DNA from: an uncultured Clostridia bacterium
Lineage (GTDB): Bacteria; Bacillota; Clostridia; Christensenellales; UBA1242
Assembly: GCA_905236445.1 (NCBI GenBank)
Contig: CAJOPQ010000002.1
Location: forward strand, 1 to 15,108
DNA: 15,108 nt
Direction of reading: 5' to 3'
Shown here piece by piece: positions 6,512 through 12,816 of the stretch; position 1 is the first letter of the stretch, and each line of letters begins with the position of its first letter. The position numbers and the translations under genes are program-made. Below the pieces are notes generated by a model that did no database searches, had not been told where the DNA came from, and saw nothing but the letters and a program-made list of their open reading frames with translations.

Positions 6512-6550
6512 AAAAAAGTATTTATTAATTTTTTTAATAAATACTTTTTT
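6512..6550. terminator. Perfect bidirectional terminator shared by trx and the minus-strand Asn-rich gene
   Basis: A 17-bp perfect inverted repeat (6512-6528 with 6534-6550) encloses a five-T loop, with A-runs on one side and T-runs on the other. It therefore works as an intrinsic terminator in both directions. It begins one base after the trx stop and its right end touches the TAA of the minus-strand gene. Confidence 0.92.
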
Positions 6551-6984
6551 TATACTCTCTCGTAGGAGTCGATCGATTTATATTTGCTAGAATGTAAAGT
6601 TTCTTGATTGTTTGTGTGTACAACGTCTGAATCATTTGGAGTGAGTAGTTTGAGCATTGCTCCAATATCCTTTCCTCTATTGCCAGCAATAATTGGCATT
6701 AAATTTGTGATCAGATCTGTACTGTTCATCTTTTCTTTATTTTTCAGTTTATTCATTAATGGCAACAATGCTTGAATTGTTATATTTGATTTTTCATTAT
6801 TGTTTTGAGTGTTGTTAGTGTTTGATTCATTTAATGATTGAATATTAACATTATTCTGTTCAAATTTTTCTTGCGTATAAAGATTTACATTGTCTTTATT
6901 TTGATTAGACTTAATGTATTGAGAAGGAAATTGACCATATGGATACATGTCGCTGATTGTTTTAATTAATTGCTCGTTATTCAT
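6550..6984 (-). CDS. Asn-rich hypothetical protein, 144 residues
   Basis: No family was recognised. The protein is soluble and has no signal peptide or membrane segment. A short N-terminal segment (NEQLIKTISDMYPYGQFP) leads into an Asn/Gln-rich low-complexity stretch (about 26-68). A probable helical core follows (about 68-115: IQALLPLMNKLKN...LITNLMPIIAGNRG..IGAMLKLL), then a polar tail. On the minus strand the start has an AAGAG-type ribosome binding site a few bases upstream. It is divergent from the unit encoding another Asn-rich protein and a subtilase, with 116 bases between them, and its stop abuts the shared terminator. The layered pattern of a disordered linker plus helices would suit an adaptor or scaffold, but that is a guess. 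Confidence 0.7.
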   Translation of the reverse strand: MNNEQLIKTISDMYPYGQFPSQYIKSNQNKDNVNLYTQEKFEQNNVNIQSLNESNTNNTQNNNEKSNITIQALLPLMNKLKNKEKMNSTDLITNLMPIIAGNRGKDIGAMLKLLTPNDSDVVHTNNQETLHSSKYKSIDSYERV

Positions 6985-7013
6985 CGCTACTCTTTATAAA
7001 ATTATTTTTACAA

Positions 7014-7043
7014 TATATATGATAAACCGATAGCAAATGTTAA
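7014..7043 (-). promoter_or_regulatory. Candidate promoter of the minus-strand Asn-rich gene
   Basis: On the minus strand, TTAACA (7038-7043) and TATATA (7014-7019) are separated by 18 bases. The -35 lies inside the palindrome at 7036-7047. Confidence 0.4.
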
Positions 7044-7047
7044 CATT
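7036..7047. promoter_or_regulatory. Perfect 12-bp palindrome in the divergent promoter region
   Basis: AATGTTAACATT is a perfect palindrome. It covers the minus-strand -35 and ends one base before the plus-strand -35, so a protein bound here could control both directions. Short AT-rich palindromes can arise by chance; no specific regulator is implied. Confidence 0.35.
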
Positions 7048-7048
7048 A

Positions 7049-7077
7049 TTGATTTCTGTGACATACATAAATATAAA
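7049..7077 (+). promoter_or_regulatory. Promoter of the Asn-rich protein/subtilase unit
   Basis: TTGATT (7049-7054), a 17-base spacer and TATAAA (7072-7077) fit a vegetative promoter. The predicted start is near 7084, leaving a short leader without a strong ribosome binding site before the ATG at 7101. Confidence 0.5.
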
Positions 7078-7100
7078 TAAATGTAGGCTGGTAATCAAGT

Positions 7101-7406
7101 ATGAATTTCAAATCATATATCGAAAAAAATGAACCCAAAGTAGATAATAATTATTCACAAAATAATAAAAAAGTAAATAATAATTCATCTAAATTAGATG
7201 AAAACAATATTGAAAAAATGTACAACAATTATTCTAAGTTGAATCAACAAGAGTTGCTAAACGAATTCATAAAAGAAAGTAAATTGGCAAAGAACAATGG
7301 GACTTTTAGTGATGAGAAAATACAAAATATGAAAGAAGTTTTATCTCCATATCTAACCGATGAACAAAAACAATATTTTGATGATTTAATTAACATGGTG
7401 AAATAA
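7101..7406 (+). CDS. Asn-rich hypothetical protein, 101 residues, coupled to a subtilase
   Basis: No family was recognised with confidence. Residues 1-45 are Asn/Lys-rich and probably disordered. Residues 46-101 form an amphipathic helical domain (LNQQELLNEFIKESKLAKNNGTF, then KIQNMKEVLSPYLTDEQKQYFDDLINMV). There is no signal peptide or membrane helix. Its stop overlaps the subtilase start (TAATG, one-base overlap), which implies translational coupling and probably fixed stoichiometry. Possible roles are a partner, chaperone or inhibitor of the protease; this rests only on gene order. The ribosome binding site before its ATG is weak. Confidence 0.7.
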   Translation: MNFKSYIEKNEPKVDNNYSQNNKKVNNNSSKLDENNIEKMYNNYSKLNQQELLNEFIKESKLAKNNGTFSDEKIQNMKEVLSPYLTDEQKQYFDDLINMVK

Positions 7407-8557
7407 TGATTAATAAGATAGATAGGAATTTGCTCAACAGTATTAATATCTTGGGAGAACATGCTAAGCAATATTGTATAGTAAGATTTGACAGCGATGC
7501 TTGTGCAAAAAAATATATTCAAGAAAATAATTTAGATACATATAATTATTACAGTTTCATTAATTCCGTAGTTACTAATTTGACATTTAAAAACATGTAT
7601 AAACTTGCAAGCAAGCAAGATGTAGTATATATATCTTCTGTATCAAAAGTTTGCACGCTTGTTAATGTTGCAAAACAAATTATTGGAGTTAATAATCCAA
7701 ATGATGAAACGGCATCGTTTTCGATTGCTGTAATTGACACAGGTGTCTATCCACATTTAGATTTCACGCTGGGGAGACATTGTAATATAATTAGTTTTGT
7801 TGATCTAATTAATGGCAAAACAAGGCTATATGACGATAATGGACACGGCACCTTTGTTACTTCGTTAATTTGCGGAAATGGTACTGTTTCTGGCAGTAAA
7901 TATTCTGGTATTGACTATAACAATAATATTGTTGTCATAAAGGCATTAGACAGTGATGGTGAAACTAATGCATTAACAATACTGTCGGCAATGCAGTATA
8001 TATATGATAATAGAGAGAAATATAATATCAAAATTGTTTGTATGAGTTTTGGGAGTAATGTTTTGGATAAAGATGATCCTTTAGTATTGGGTGCAGAAGC
8101 TCTATGGAATGCTGGAGTGTGTGTTGTGTGTGCTTGTGGCAATTCTGGTCCAGATGCAGAAACTATTAAGTCTCCAAGTGCTAGTAGTAGAGTAATTAGC
8201 GTAGGTGCCCTTCAAGATAATAGAGTAGGTGATGTCTACAACAAGAATATGTTTGAGGTCGCACAGTTTTCTAGCCGTGGTCCTGTCTTTGGTAACTACA
8301 AACCAGATGTAATAGTTAGTGGTGTAGACGTAATCTCTGCTTGTAATTTTCATATTAATAAAACACACTATACTAAGATGAGTGGCACAAGTGTTGCAAC
8401 GCCAATCGTCGCTGGTGTTGTAGCGAAACTTATTAAGAAATATCCTAATCACTCTCCAGACCAAATTAAAAAAATATTAATAAATAATTGCAACCAACTA
8501 ACTGGTGATCGTAATGTAGAAGGATATGGTTGGTTGAATTTAGAAAAGATATTATAA
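7406..8557 (+). CDS. Intracellular subtilisin-like serine protease (S8 family, AprX-like)
   Basis: This 383-residue peptidase hydrolyses peptide bonds with the subtilisin triad D111 (AVIDTGVYPH), H147 (DDNGHGTFV) and S329 (MSGTSVATP); the oxyanion-hole N246 is in CACGNSGP. There is no signal peptide or membrane segment, so it is expected to act in the cytoplasm, like the AprX/intracellular subtilase group. Residues about 24-85 (YCIVRFDS..., ending VVYISSVSKV) look like an inhibitor_I9-type prodomain, which suggests the enzyme is made inactive and matures by autoprocessing. A late PNHSPDQIKKIL helix and GYGWLN near the C-terminus are common in the family. Translation is coupled to the upstream Asn-rich protein through TAATG, with GGTGA just before it. 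Confidence 0.92.
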   Translation: MINKIDRNLLNSINILGEHAKQYCIVRFDSDACAKKYIQENNLDTYNYYSFINSVVTNLTFKNMYKLASKQDVVYISSVSKVCTLVNVAKQIIGVNNPNDETASFSIAVIDTGVYPHLDFTLGRHCNIISFVDLINGKTRLYDDNGHGTFVTSLICGNGTVSGSKYSGIDYNNNIVVIKALDSDGETNALTILSAMQYIYDNREKYNIKIVCMSFGSNVLDKDDPLVLGAEALWNAGVCVVCACGNSGPDAETIKSPSASSRVISVGALQDNRVGDVYNKNMFEVAQFSSRGPVFGNYKPDVIVSGVDVISACNFHINKTHYTKMSGTSVATPIVAGVVAKLIKKYPNHSPDQIKKILINNCNQLTGDRNVEGYGWLNLEKIL

Positions 8558-8558
8558 A

Positions 8559-8579
8559 AAATACCCTTAATGGGTATTT
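8559..8579. terminator. Shared hairpin terminator between subtilase and cysteine desulfurase genes
   Basis: AAATACCC (8559-8566) pairs with GGGTATTT (8572-8579) around a five-base loop. Both convergent genes stop at its edges (TAA at 8555-8557 on plus; TAA reading 8580-8578 on minus). The U-tract is clear on the minus strand (five Ts) and only moderate on the plus strand. Confidence 0.75.
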
Positions 8580-9702
8580 AATTTTCTGCGATCGATTTAA
8601 TCACATTTATTAATCTTTTGATTTGAGATAAAGTTGTATTATATCCAAGTCCAATTCTGCACATTCCAGTTTTTAAAGTCTTGTAATACTCGTGAACTTT
8701 TGGTGCGCAGTGTAATCCACTTCGACATTCAATTTTATTTTGTTCTAAAATTTGCGAAACTTCAGTACTTGTTTTTCCGTTTATATTAAAAGATATTACG
8801 CCGACAGCATCGCTAGGTGAGTAGCAAATTACATTCTTTGTCTTATTCATTTCTTTCCATAAATATTCGGTAAGGATTTTTTCATGTTGCTCAAATTTTT
8901 CTAAATGTTGATTTACATATTTTATTCCAGCTGTTAGTGCCATAATATTGGCTACACTCATTGTTCCACTTTCAATGCCTTCCGGTATATCTGTTGGCTG
9001 TTGTAATTTGTCACTCATTGTACCTGTTCCACCAAAAAGCAGAGGGTTTGGTTTTGCATTGTTGCAGATTAATAGTCCAATTCCTTGTGGACCTAGTAGG
9101 CCTTTGTGTCCAGCACAGGCCAAATAATTGATATGACATTTGTTGACGTTAATTCTCTTATGTCCACCGCTTTGTGCTGAGTCAACTACATATATCAATT
9201 TGTTATCATGACACAATTTTCCGATTCCTTCTATATCTTGGATACTTCCGGTAACATTAGATACATGGTTAATAATCACCATATATGTGTTAGATTGTAT
9301 TGAGTTTTTGACAGAATCTAGAGTAATTTTGCCAAATTTGTTCGGTGTAAGTAGGGTGTAGCTAATCCCATAAGTTTGCTTCATGTATTCCAATGTTCTT
9401 AATACAGAGTTGTGCTCAAAGATGGTTGTGACAATATTTCCATTTATTTTTGGATTGCTTCTAATGGCAATATTAAGACTTTCTGTGCAGCTCTTCGTAA
9501 TTATTACATTGCTACAGTCTGAAGCACCAAAAAAATCACATGCAGTTTGCCTCAATTCTAATACTTTCATAGAAGCTTTTATAGCGTTGCCGTATCCGGC
9601 ACGACCTGCATTATAATTATATTTTCCTATTCCTTTTAGCATTGCCATTTTGACGCTAAGAGGTTTGTGATGTGTTGTTGAACAATTATCAAGATAGATC
9701 AT
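8578..9702 (-). CDS. Cysteine desulfurase family protein (class V aminotransferase fold)
   Basis: This PLP-dependent enzyme likely takes sulfur (or selenium) from cysteine (or selenocysteine) as a persulfide for transfer to acceptors. From the ATG at 9702 it has 374 residues. Visible are the N-terminus MIYLDNCSTT (usually DNAATT), H97 in FEHNS, the PLP aspartate D174 (VVDSAQ), the Schiff-base lysine K200 (CAGHKGLLGP) and the catalytic cysteine C332 in RSGLHCAP, as in the SufS-like/EF2568-type subfamily. An upstream in-frame TTG at 9726 would add eight residues, but it lies only a few bases from the predicted transcription start. The ATG has GGGG upstream and the family-typical MIYLDN start. 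The gene is divergent from a DUF3343 gene, a pairing that fits S/Se trafficking. No iscU, sufU or tRNA-thiolation gene is adjacent. Confidence 0.92.
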   Translation of the reverse strand: MIYLDNCSTTHHKPLSVKMAMLKGIGKYNYNAGRAGYGNAIKASMKVLELRQTACDFFGASDCSNVIITKSCTESLNIAIRSNPKINGNIVTTIFEHNSVLRTLEYMKQTYGISYTLLTPNKFGKITLDSVKNSIQSNTYMVIINHVSNVTGSIQDIEGIGKLCHDNKLIYVVDSAQSGGHKRINVNKCHINYLACAGHKGLLGPQGIGLLICNNAKPNPLLFGGTGTMSDKLQQPTDIPEGIESGTMSVANIMALTAGIKYVNQHLEKFEQHEKILTEYLWKEMNKTKNVICYSPSDAVGVISFNINGKTSTEVSQILEQNKIECRSGLHCAPKVHEYYKTLKTGMCRIGLGYNTTLSQIKRLINVIKSIAEN

Positions 9703-9736
9703 ATTTTTTAAGCCCCGTTTTAACAAGTTAAGTCTT

Positions 9737-9744
9737 ATTATAAT
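9737..9744. promoter_or_regulatory. Interlocked divergent -10 elements (desulfurase / DUF3343)
   Basis: ATTATAAT contains TATAAT on plus (9739-9744) and TATAAT on minus (9742 to 9737), offset by two bases. Predicted starts are near 9751 (plus) and 9730 (minus), giving short leaders that hold the ribosome binding sites. The -35 elements are poor on both sides (a TTGCCT-like one at 9758-9763 for minus). Polymerase could occupy only one direction at a time. Confidence 0.45.
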
Positions 9745-9767
9745 ATTATGAAGTGGGAGGCAAAACC

Positions 9768-10040
9768 GTGATTAATATAACAAACAATATTATAGTTGTG
9801 TTTGCTAATCGCATTGACACCATGCGATTGCATCAATGTTTGGATAATGTATGGGTTAGAAATGTTGTTATGCCTACACCGCGACAACTTTCAGTTTCTT
9901 GCGGTTTATCTCTAAAAACAAAATATTCTAACTTGAATAAGGTGCTATATTGCATAAAGAGTTTAGGTCTCAGCAGCCAGTACAAAATATTTGGCGAAAA
10001 AATAACTGGTAATAATACTTACTACACTAATATTGTCTAG
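9768..10040 (+). CDS. DUF3343 family protein (putative S/Se carrier-like)
   Basis: This small (90-residue) cytoplasmic protein resembles the DUF3343 family, which is often annotated as a Se/S carrier-like protein and found beside cysteine desulfurases. The key features are the early strand IIVVFANRIDTMRL and the signature VVMPTPRQLSVSCGLSL with the conserved cysteine C45, which could carry a persulfide. The start is set at GTG 9768 because GGGAGG (9755-9760) lies seven bases upstream; a GTG at 9753 would bury this site inside the gene. It faces the cysteine desulfurase across a shared promoter region, so transfer of sulfur from that enzyme to C45 is a reasonable inference. No selD or yedF-like gene is in the window. 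Confidence 0.8.
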   Translation: MINITNNIIVVFANRIDTMRLHQCLDNVWVRNVVMPTPRQLSVSCGLSLKTKYSNLNKVLYCIKSLGLSSQYKIFGEKITGNNTYYTNIV

Positions 10041-10071
10041 ATCTTAATGCTTTTAACATGGTTGTATTTGC

Positions 10072-10100
10072 TTGCAACACTAATTAGTTTTTGCTACAAT
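10072..10100 (+). promoter_or_regulatory. Promoter of nth, overlapping the upstream terminator
   Basis: TTGCAA (10072-10077), a 17-base spacer and TACAAT (10095-10100) preceded by TGC (extended -10) form a good promoter. The -10 lies in the left arm and loop of the hairpin at 10088-10114, so the predicted start (about 10107) is in the right arm. Confidence 0.6.
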
Positions 10101-10120
10101 TTAAGTAGCAAAAATTTTTT
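10088..10120 (+). terminator. Rho-independent terminator after the DUF3343 gene
   Basis: TTTTTGCTAC (10088-10097) pairs perfectly with GTAGCAAAAA (10105-10114) around a 7-base loop, followed by six Ts (10115-10120). It ends eight bases before the nth ATG. Transcripts starting at the nth promoter would lack the left arm and so escape termination. Confidence 0.8.
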
Positions 10121-10128
10121 GGTGAGAT

Positions 10129-10761
10129 ATGGATAAAATTGCAAAAGATATTTATACAAAGTTAAAAAAGTTAATTCCAAATTTGGAATGTGAATTGAAT
10201 TATAATAACATTTTTGAATTAATAGTTGCAGTTGTATTGAGTGCACAATGTACTGATAAGCGTGTAAATATGGTTACTCCAGCACTTTTTGCAAAATATC
10301 CAGATTGTTATAGTATGTCACGAGCCAATGAGGAGGAACTACAAGAAATTATTAGACCGTGTGGAACGTATAAAATAAAAGCTAAAAATTTAATTTCTAT
10401 GTCGAAGGATATAGTAGAACGATACAATGGACAAGTGCCTCGAACTATCGAAGAATTAACATCGCTGGCAGGGGTGGGCAGAAAGACAGCAAGTGTAGTT
10501 CTGGCAGAAGGCTATAAAATACCTGCACTTCCTGTAGACACACACATACTTAGAGTAACCAACAGGTTAGGCTTAGTACATACAAATGATCCTAACGCTG
10601 TTGAAGAATGTCTTAAATCAATGTATGAAGAGAAGTATTGGATAGAACTTCACTATTTGTTGTTATTGTTCGGTAGATATCACTGCAAAGCAGTAGGTTA
10701 CAACTGTAGAGACTGTGTGGTCAAAGATATATGCAAATATGATAAAAAGGTAGAAAAATAG
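10129..10761 (+). CDS. nth: Endonuclease III (DNA glycosylase/AP lyase)
   Basis: This 210-residue base-excision repair enzyme removes oxidised pyrimidines and nicks at the abasic site. The helix-hairpin-helix LAGVGRKTASVVL (113-125) carries the catalytic lysine K119, and PVDTHI (135-140) carries the catalytic aspartate D137. The [4Fe-4S] cluster cysteines C186, C193, C196 and C202 have the standard Cx6Cx2Cx5C spacing. Its length is typical. The ribosome binding site GGTGAG (10121-10126) is unusually close to the ATG (two bases), squeezed against the upstream terminator's T-run, which may limit translation. The gene has its own promoter and is followed after 81 bases by obg with its own promoter. 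Confidence 0.97.
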   Translation: MDKIAKDIYTKLKKLIPNLECELNYNNIFELIVAVVLSAQCTDKRVNMVTPALFAKYPDCYSMSRANEEELQEIIRPCGTYKIKAKNLISMSKDIVERYNGQVPRTIEELTSLAGVGRKTASVVLAEGYKIPALPVDTHILRVTNRLGLVHTNDPNAVEECLKSMYEEKYWIELHYLLLLFGRYHCKAVGYNCRDCVVKDICKYDKKVEK

Positions 10762-10782
10762 TCCAAAATAAGAATAAAAGAA

Positions 10783-10811
10783 TTGAAAAAATAAAAGATT
10801 TAATATATACT
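10783..10811 (+). promoter_or_regulatory. Promoter of the obg operon
   Basis: TTGAAA (10783-10788), exactly 17 bases, then TATACT (10806-10811): each hexamer has one mismatch to the sigma-A consensus. The start near 10818 leaves a short leader with AAGGGA (10829-10834). Confidence 0.65.
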
Positions 10812-10842
10812 AATTCAAAGCAATATGTAAGGGAATAAAGAT

Positions 10843-12102
10843 ATGTTTGTAGATAAAGTAAAAATAAAATGCAAAGCAGGAGACGGTGGCGATGGTGCTG
10901 TTGCATTCAGAAAGGAAAAATTTGTACCAAACGGTGGGCCGAATGGTGGTGATGGTGGCAAAGGTGGCAATATTGTATTTGTTGCAGATAAAAATTTGTC
11001 AAATCTTATAGATTTTAGATATAAGAAAGTCTTTAGGGCAGCTAATGGTGAAAACGGAAGTGGCAATAACAAATATGGCAAAAGTGCAGAAGATGTAATC
11101 ATCAAAGTGCCTGCAGGTACCGTCATAAGAAATGCCGAGAATAATAATGTATTAGCAGATTTGATGAATGTTGATGATACTGCTGTTATATTAAAAGGTG
11201 GCAGAGGAGGTAGAGGTAATGCAAAGTTTGCGACTCCTACAAGACAGGCACCTAGATTTAGTGAAAAGGGTGTCAAAACTAAGGAGTATGAGTTCATACT
11301 AGAATTAAGAACTTTGGCAGATGTTGGACTCGTTGGTTATCCAAATGTTGGCAAGAGTTCACTTCTATCAATTGTATCTAATGCAAAACCTAAGATTGCG
11401 AATTATCATTTCACCACTCTAGCACCTAATATTGGTGTTGTAGCGCTTAACGGATATTCATTTGTAATGGCTGATATTCCGGGATTAATTACTGGCGCAA
11501 GCGAAGGTGTTGGACTTGGTCATGAATTTTTAAGGCATATAGCAAGAACGAGATTGCTTATTCATGTTGTAGATATTTCTGGATCCGAAGGTAGAGATCC
11601 TTATCAAGATTATCTTGATATACAGCAAGAACTTCAGTCTTATAGCAAAGAAATTGCCGATTTGCCTCAAATTATAGCACTTAATAAGTGCGATTTGTTA
11701 CAAGACAAGACTGTTATTGAAGATTTCAAAGCAAAAGTAAAAGATAAACCGATTTTTCCAATTAGTGCAATATCTAACGATGGCGTAGAGAAATTGATGA
11801 TAGAAGTTATCTCAGAACTTTCTAAATTACCTCCAAAAGAGAGATTAGAAGTGGAAGAGTATGATATTGATCTCAAAGATTATACTCATTTCGAAATAAT
11901 AAAGACAGAAGATGGTTTCGAAGTAATAGGCGATATGGTAGAAAAACTTCTTGGCAATGTTGCACTTGATGATTTTAGATCAAATGCGTATTTTCAAAAA
12001 CGAGTGAAGGAAAGTGGAATAATTGAAGCGTTGAAGAAAGAAGGATTAAAAGAGGGGGATAAAATTATTTTTGGTGATATAGAATTTGAGTACGCCGAAT
12101 AA
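10843..12102 (+). CDS. obgE: Obg GTPase (ribosome assembly)
   Basis: This 419-residue essential GTPase acts in 50S ribosome maturation and stress signalling. The glycine-rich Obg domain (1-158) has typical GDGGDGAV, GGPNGGDGGKGG and GGRGGRGNAKF segments. The G domain follows: G1 GYPNVGKS (165-172), G2 threonines in FTTLAPNIG (about 190-198), G3 DIPG (211-214), G4 NKCD (281-284) and G5 SAI (308-310). The C-terminal OCT domain is present (about 340-419, with FEVIGDMVEKLL and GDIEFEY), as in most Gram-positive Obg proteins. AAGGGA eight bases upstream supports the start. It is first in a unit with yhbY and two small membrane-anchored proteins. Confidence 0.98.
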   Translation: MFVDKVKIKCKAGDGGDGAVAFRKEKFVPNGGPNGGDGGKGGNIVFVADKNLSNLIDFRYKKVFRAANGENGSGNNKYGKSAEDVIIKVPAGTVIRNAENNNVLADLMNVDDTAVILKGGRGGRGNAKFATPTRQAPRFSEKGVKTKEYEFILELRTLADVGLVGYPNVGKSSLLSIVSNAKPKIANYHFTTLAPNIGVVALNGYSFVMADIPGLITGASEGVGLGHEFLRHIARTRLLIHVVDISGSEGRDPYQDYLDIQQELQSYSKEIADLPQIIALNKCDLLQDKTVIEDFKAKVKDKPIFPISAISNDGVEKLMIEVISELSKLPPKERLEVEEYDIDLKDYTHFEIIKTEDGFEVIGDMVEKLLGNVALDDFRSNAYFQKRVKESGIIEALKKEGLKEGDKIIFGDIEFEYAE

Positions 12103-12114
12103 TTAAAACAAGAT

Positions 12115-12405
12115 ATGTTAAATAAGAAAGAACGTATACATTTAAGAAGCCTTGCGCAGACTTTACCTGATTTGATATACATTGGTAAAGAGGGTGTAAC
12201 AGATGGTGTTGTTGACCAAATCAAAGATAATCTTTTTGCTCATGAGCTAATAAAGATCAAAGTGCAAAATTCATGTGATGACGATATTAACGATTTGGCA
12301 GATAATTTATCACGACTGTCTGCAAGTGAAGTGGTTACGACAATTGGCTCTAAGATAGTACTATACAAATATTCTGAAAAAGAGAAAATTAAGCACATTT
12401 TATAA
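12115..12405 (+). CDS. yhbY: YhbY family RNA-binding protein (CRM domain)
   Basis: This 96-residue single CRM/YhbY domain protein binds pre-50S ribosomal particles in other bacteria. Typical features are LRSLAQTLPDLIYIGKEGVTDGVV with the GKEG loop at 24-27 (GxxG-type RNA contact), the strand ELIKIKVQNSC and the end strand TIGSKIVLYKYSEK. It sits 12 bases after obg, the usual Firmicutes neighbourhood, which supports a shared role in large-subunit assembly. No clear Shine-Dalgarno lies in the short gap, so translation may depend on coupling to obg. Confidence 0.93.
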   Translation: MLNKKERIHLRSLAQTLPDLIYIGKEGVTDGVVDQIKDNLFAHELIKIKVQNSCDDDINDLADNLSRLSASEVVTTIGSKIVLYKYSEKEKIKHIL

Positions 12406-12445
12406 TATTTGCATAGTTGTAATTTATTAATTGTAGGAGATGGAT

Positions 12446-12811
12446 ATGTTAGATAAGTTAAGCAATAAATTATTAAAATATTTGAATCTTCATTGTGCAC
12501 AAATTAGTTATTCAATATTAGAACTAAATGAAATTCTAAAAGAACTTGCTATCAATATTGATTTGGAAGTGTTGATTAAGTATCTTACATTTTTATCTGA
12601 AAATGAATATATTGACATCAAGTATATCGATGATAAGCAAGTATGTCTGGCAATAATGCCAAAGGGCAGACGTATTGAAGAAAAGAGGAAAGAGGACACA
12701 AAACAAAAAAAGAAAACTGTAGGCTTAGCAGTTATAATTGGGGCAGTGTCAGCTATATGTGGCTTTCTTGGGGCGTTGCTTGGTAGTATTATGATTGGAA
12801 TAATGAGGTAG
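12446..12811 (+). CDS. Small winged-helix-like protein with C-terminal membrane anchor (copy 1)
   Basis: No named family was recognised. Of its 121 residues, about 1-70 look like a small alpha/beta winged-helix fold (ISYSILELNEIL, LEVLIKYLTFLSENEYIDIKYI, then a short strand). A highly basic linker (73-91, PKGRRIEEKRK...KQKKK) follows, then one hydrophobic Gly/Ala-rich helix (about 92-118) near the C-terminus, as in a tail-anchored protein with the domain in the cytoplasm. The start is ATG 12446: AGGAG (12435-12439) is well spaced from it, while the ATG at 12440 overlaps that site. It is followed after five bases by a protein of the same architecture. Being downstream of obg-yhbY suggests co-transcription, not necessarily shared function. 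Confidence 0.75.
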   Translation: MLDKLSNKLLKYLNLHCAQISYSILELNEILKELAINIDLEVLIKYLTFLSENEYIDIKYIDDKQVCLAIMPKGRRIEEKRKEDTKQKKKTVGLAVIIGAVSAICGFLGALLGSIMIGIMR

Positions 12812-12816
12812 ACAAA

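Noticed and set aside
6781..6930. Asn-rich stretch as a DNA tandem repeat
   Set aside because: The codons vary and no fixed-length unit repeats; it is low-complexity protein rather than a DNA repeat.
7062..7069. CATACATA resembling a sigma-E -10 upstream of the Asn-rich/subtilase unit
   Set aside because: No sigma-E -35 lies at the right distance, while a sigma-A promoter (7049-7077) fits well.
9753..9767. Upstream GTG start for the DUF3343 protein
   Set aside because: It would place the GGGAGG ribosome binding site within the coding region; GTG 9768 has ideal spacing.
10815..11297. 160-residue proline/leucine-rich ORF on the minus strand
   Set aside because: It is the antisense shadow of the glycine-rich Obg N-terminal domain (Gly codons read as Pro or Ala in reverse); obg itself is certain.
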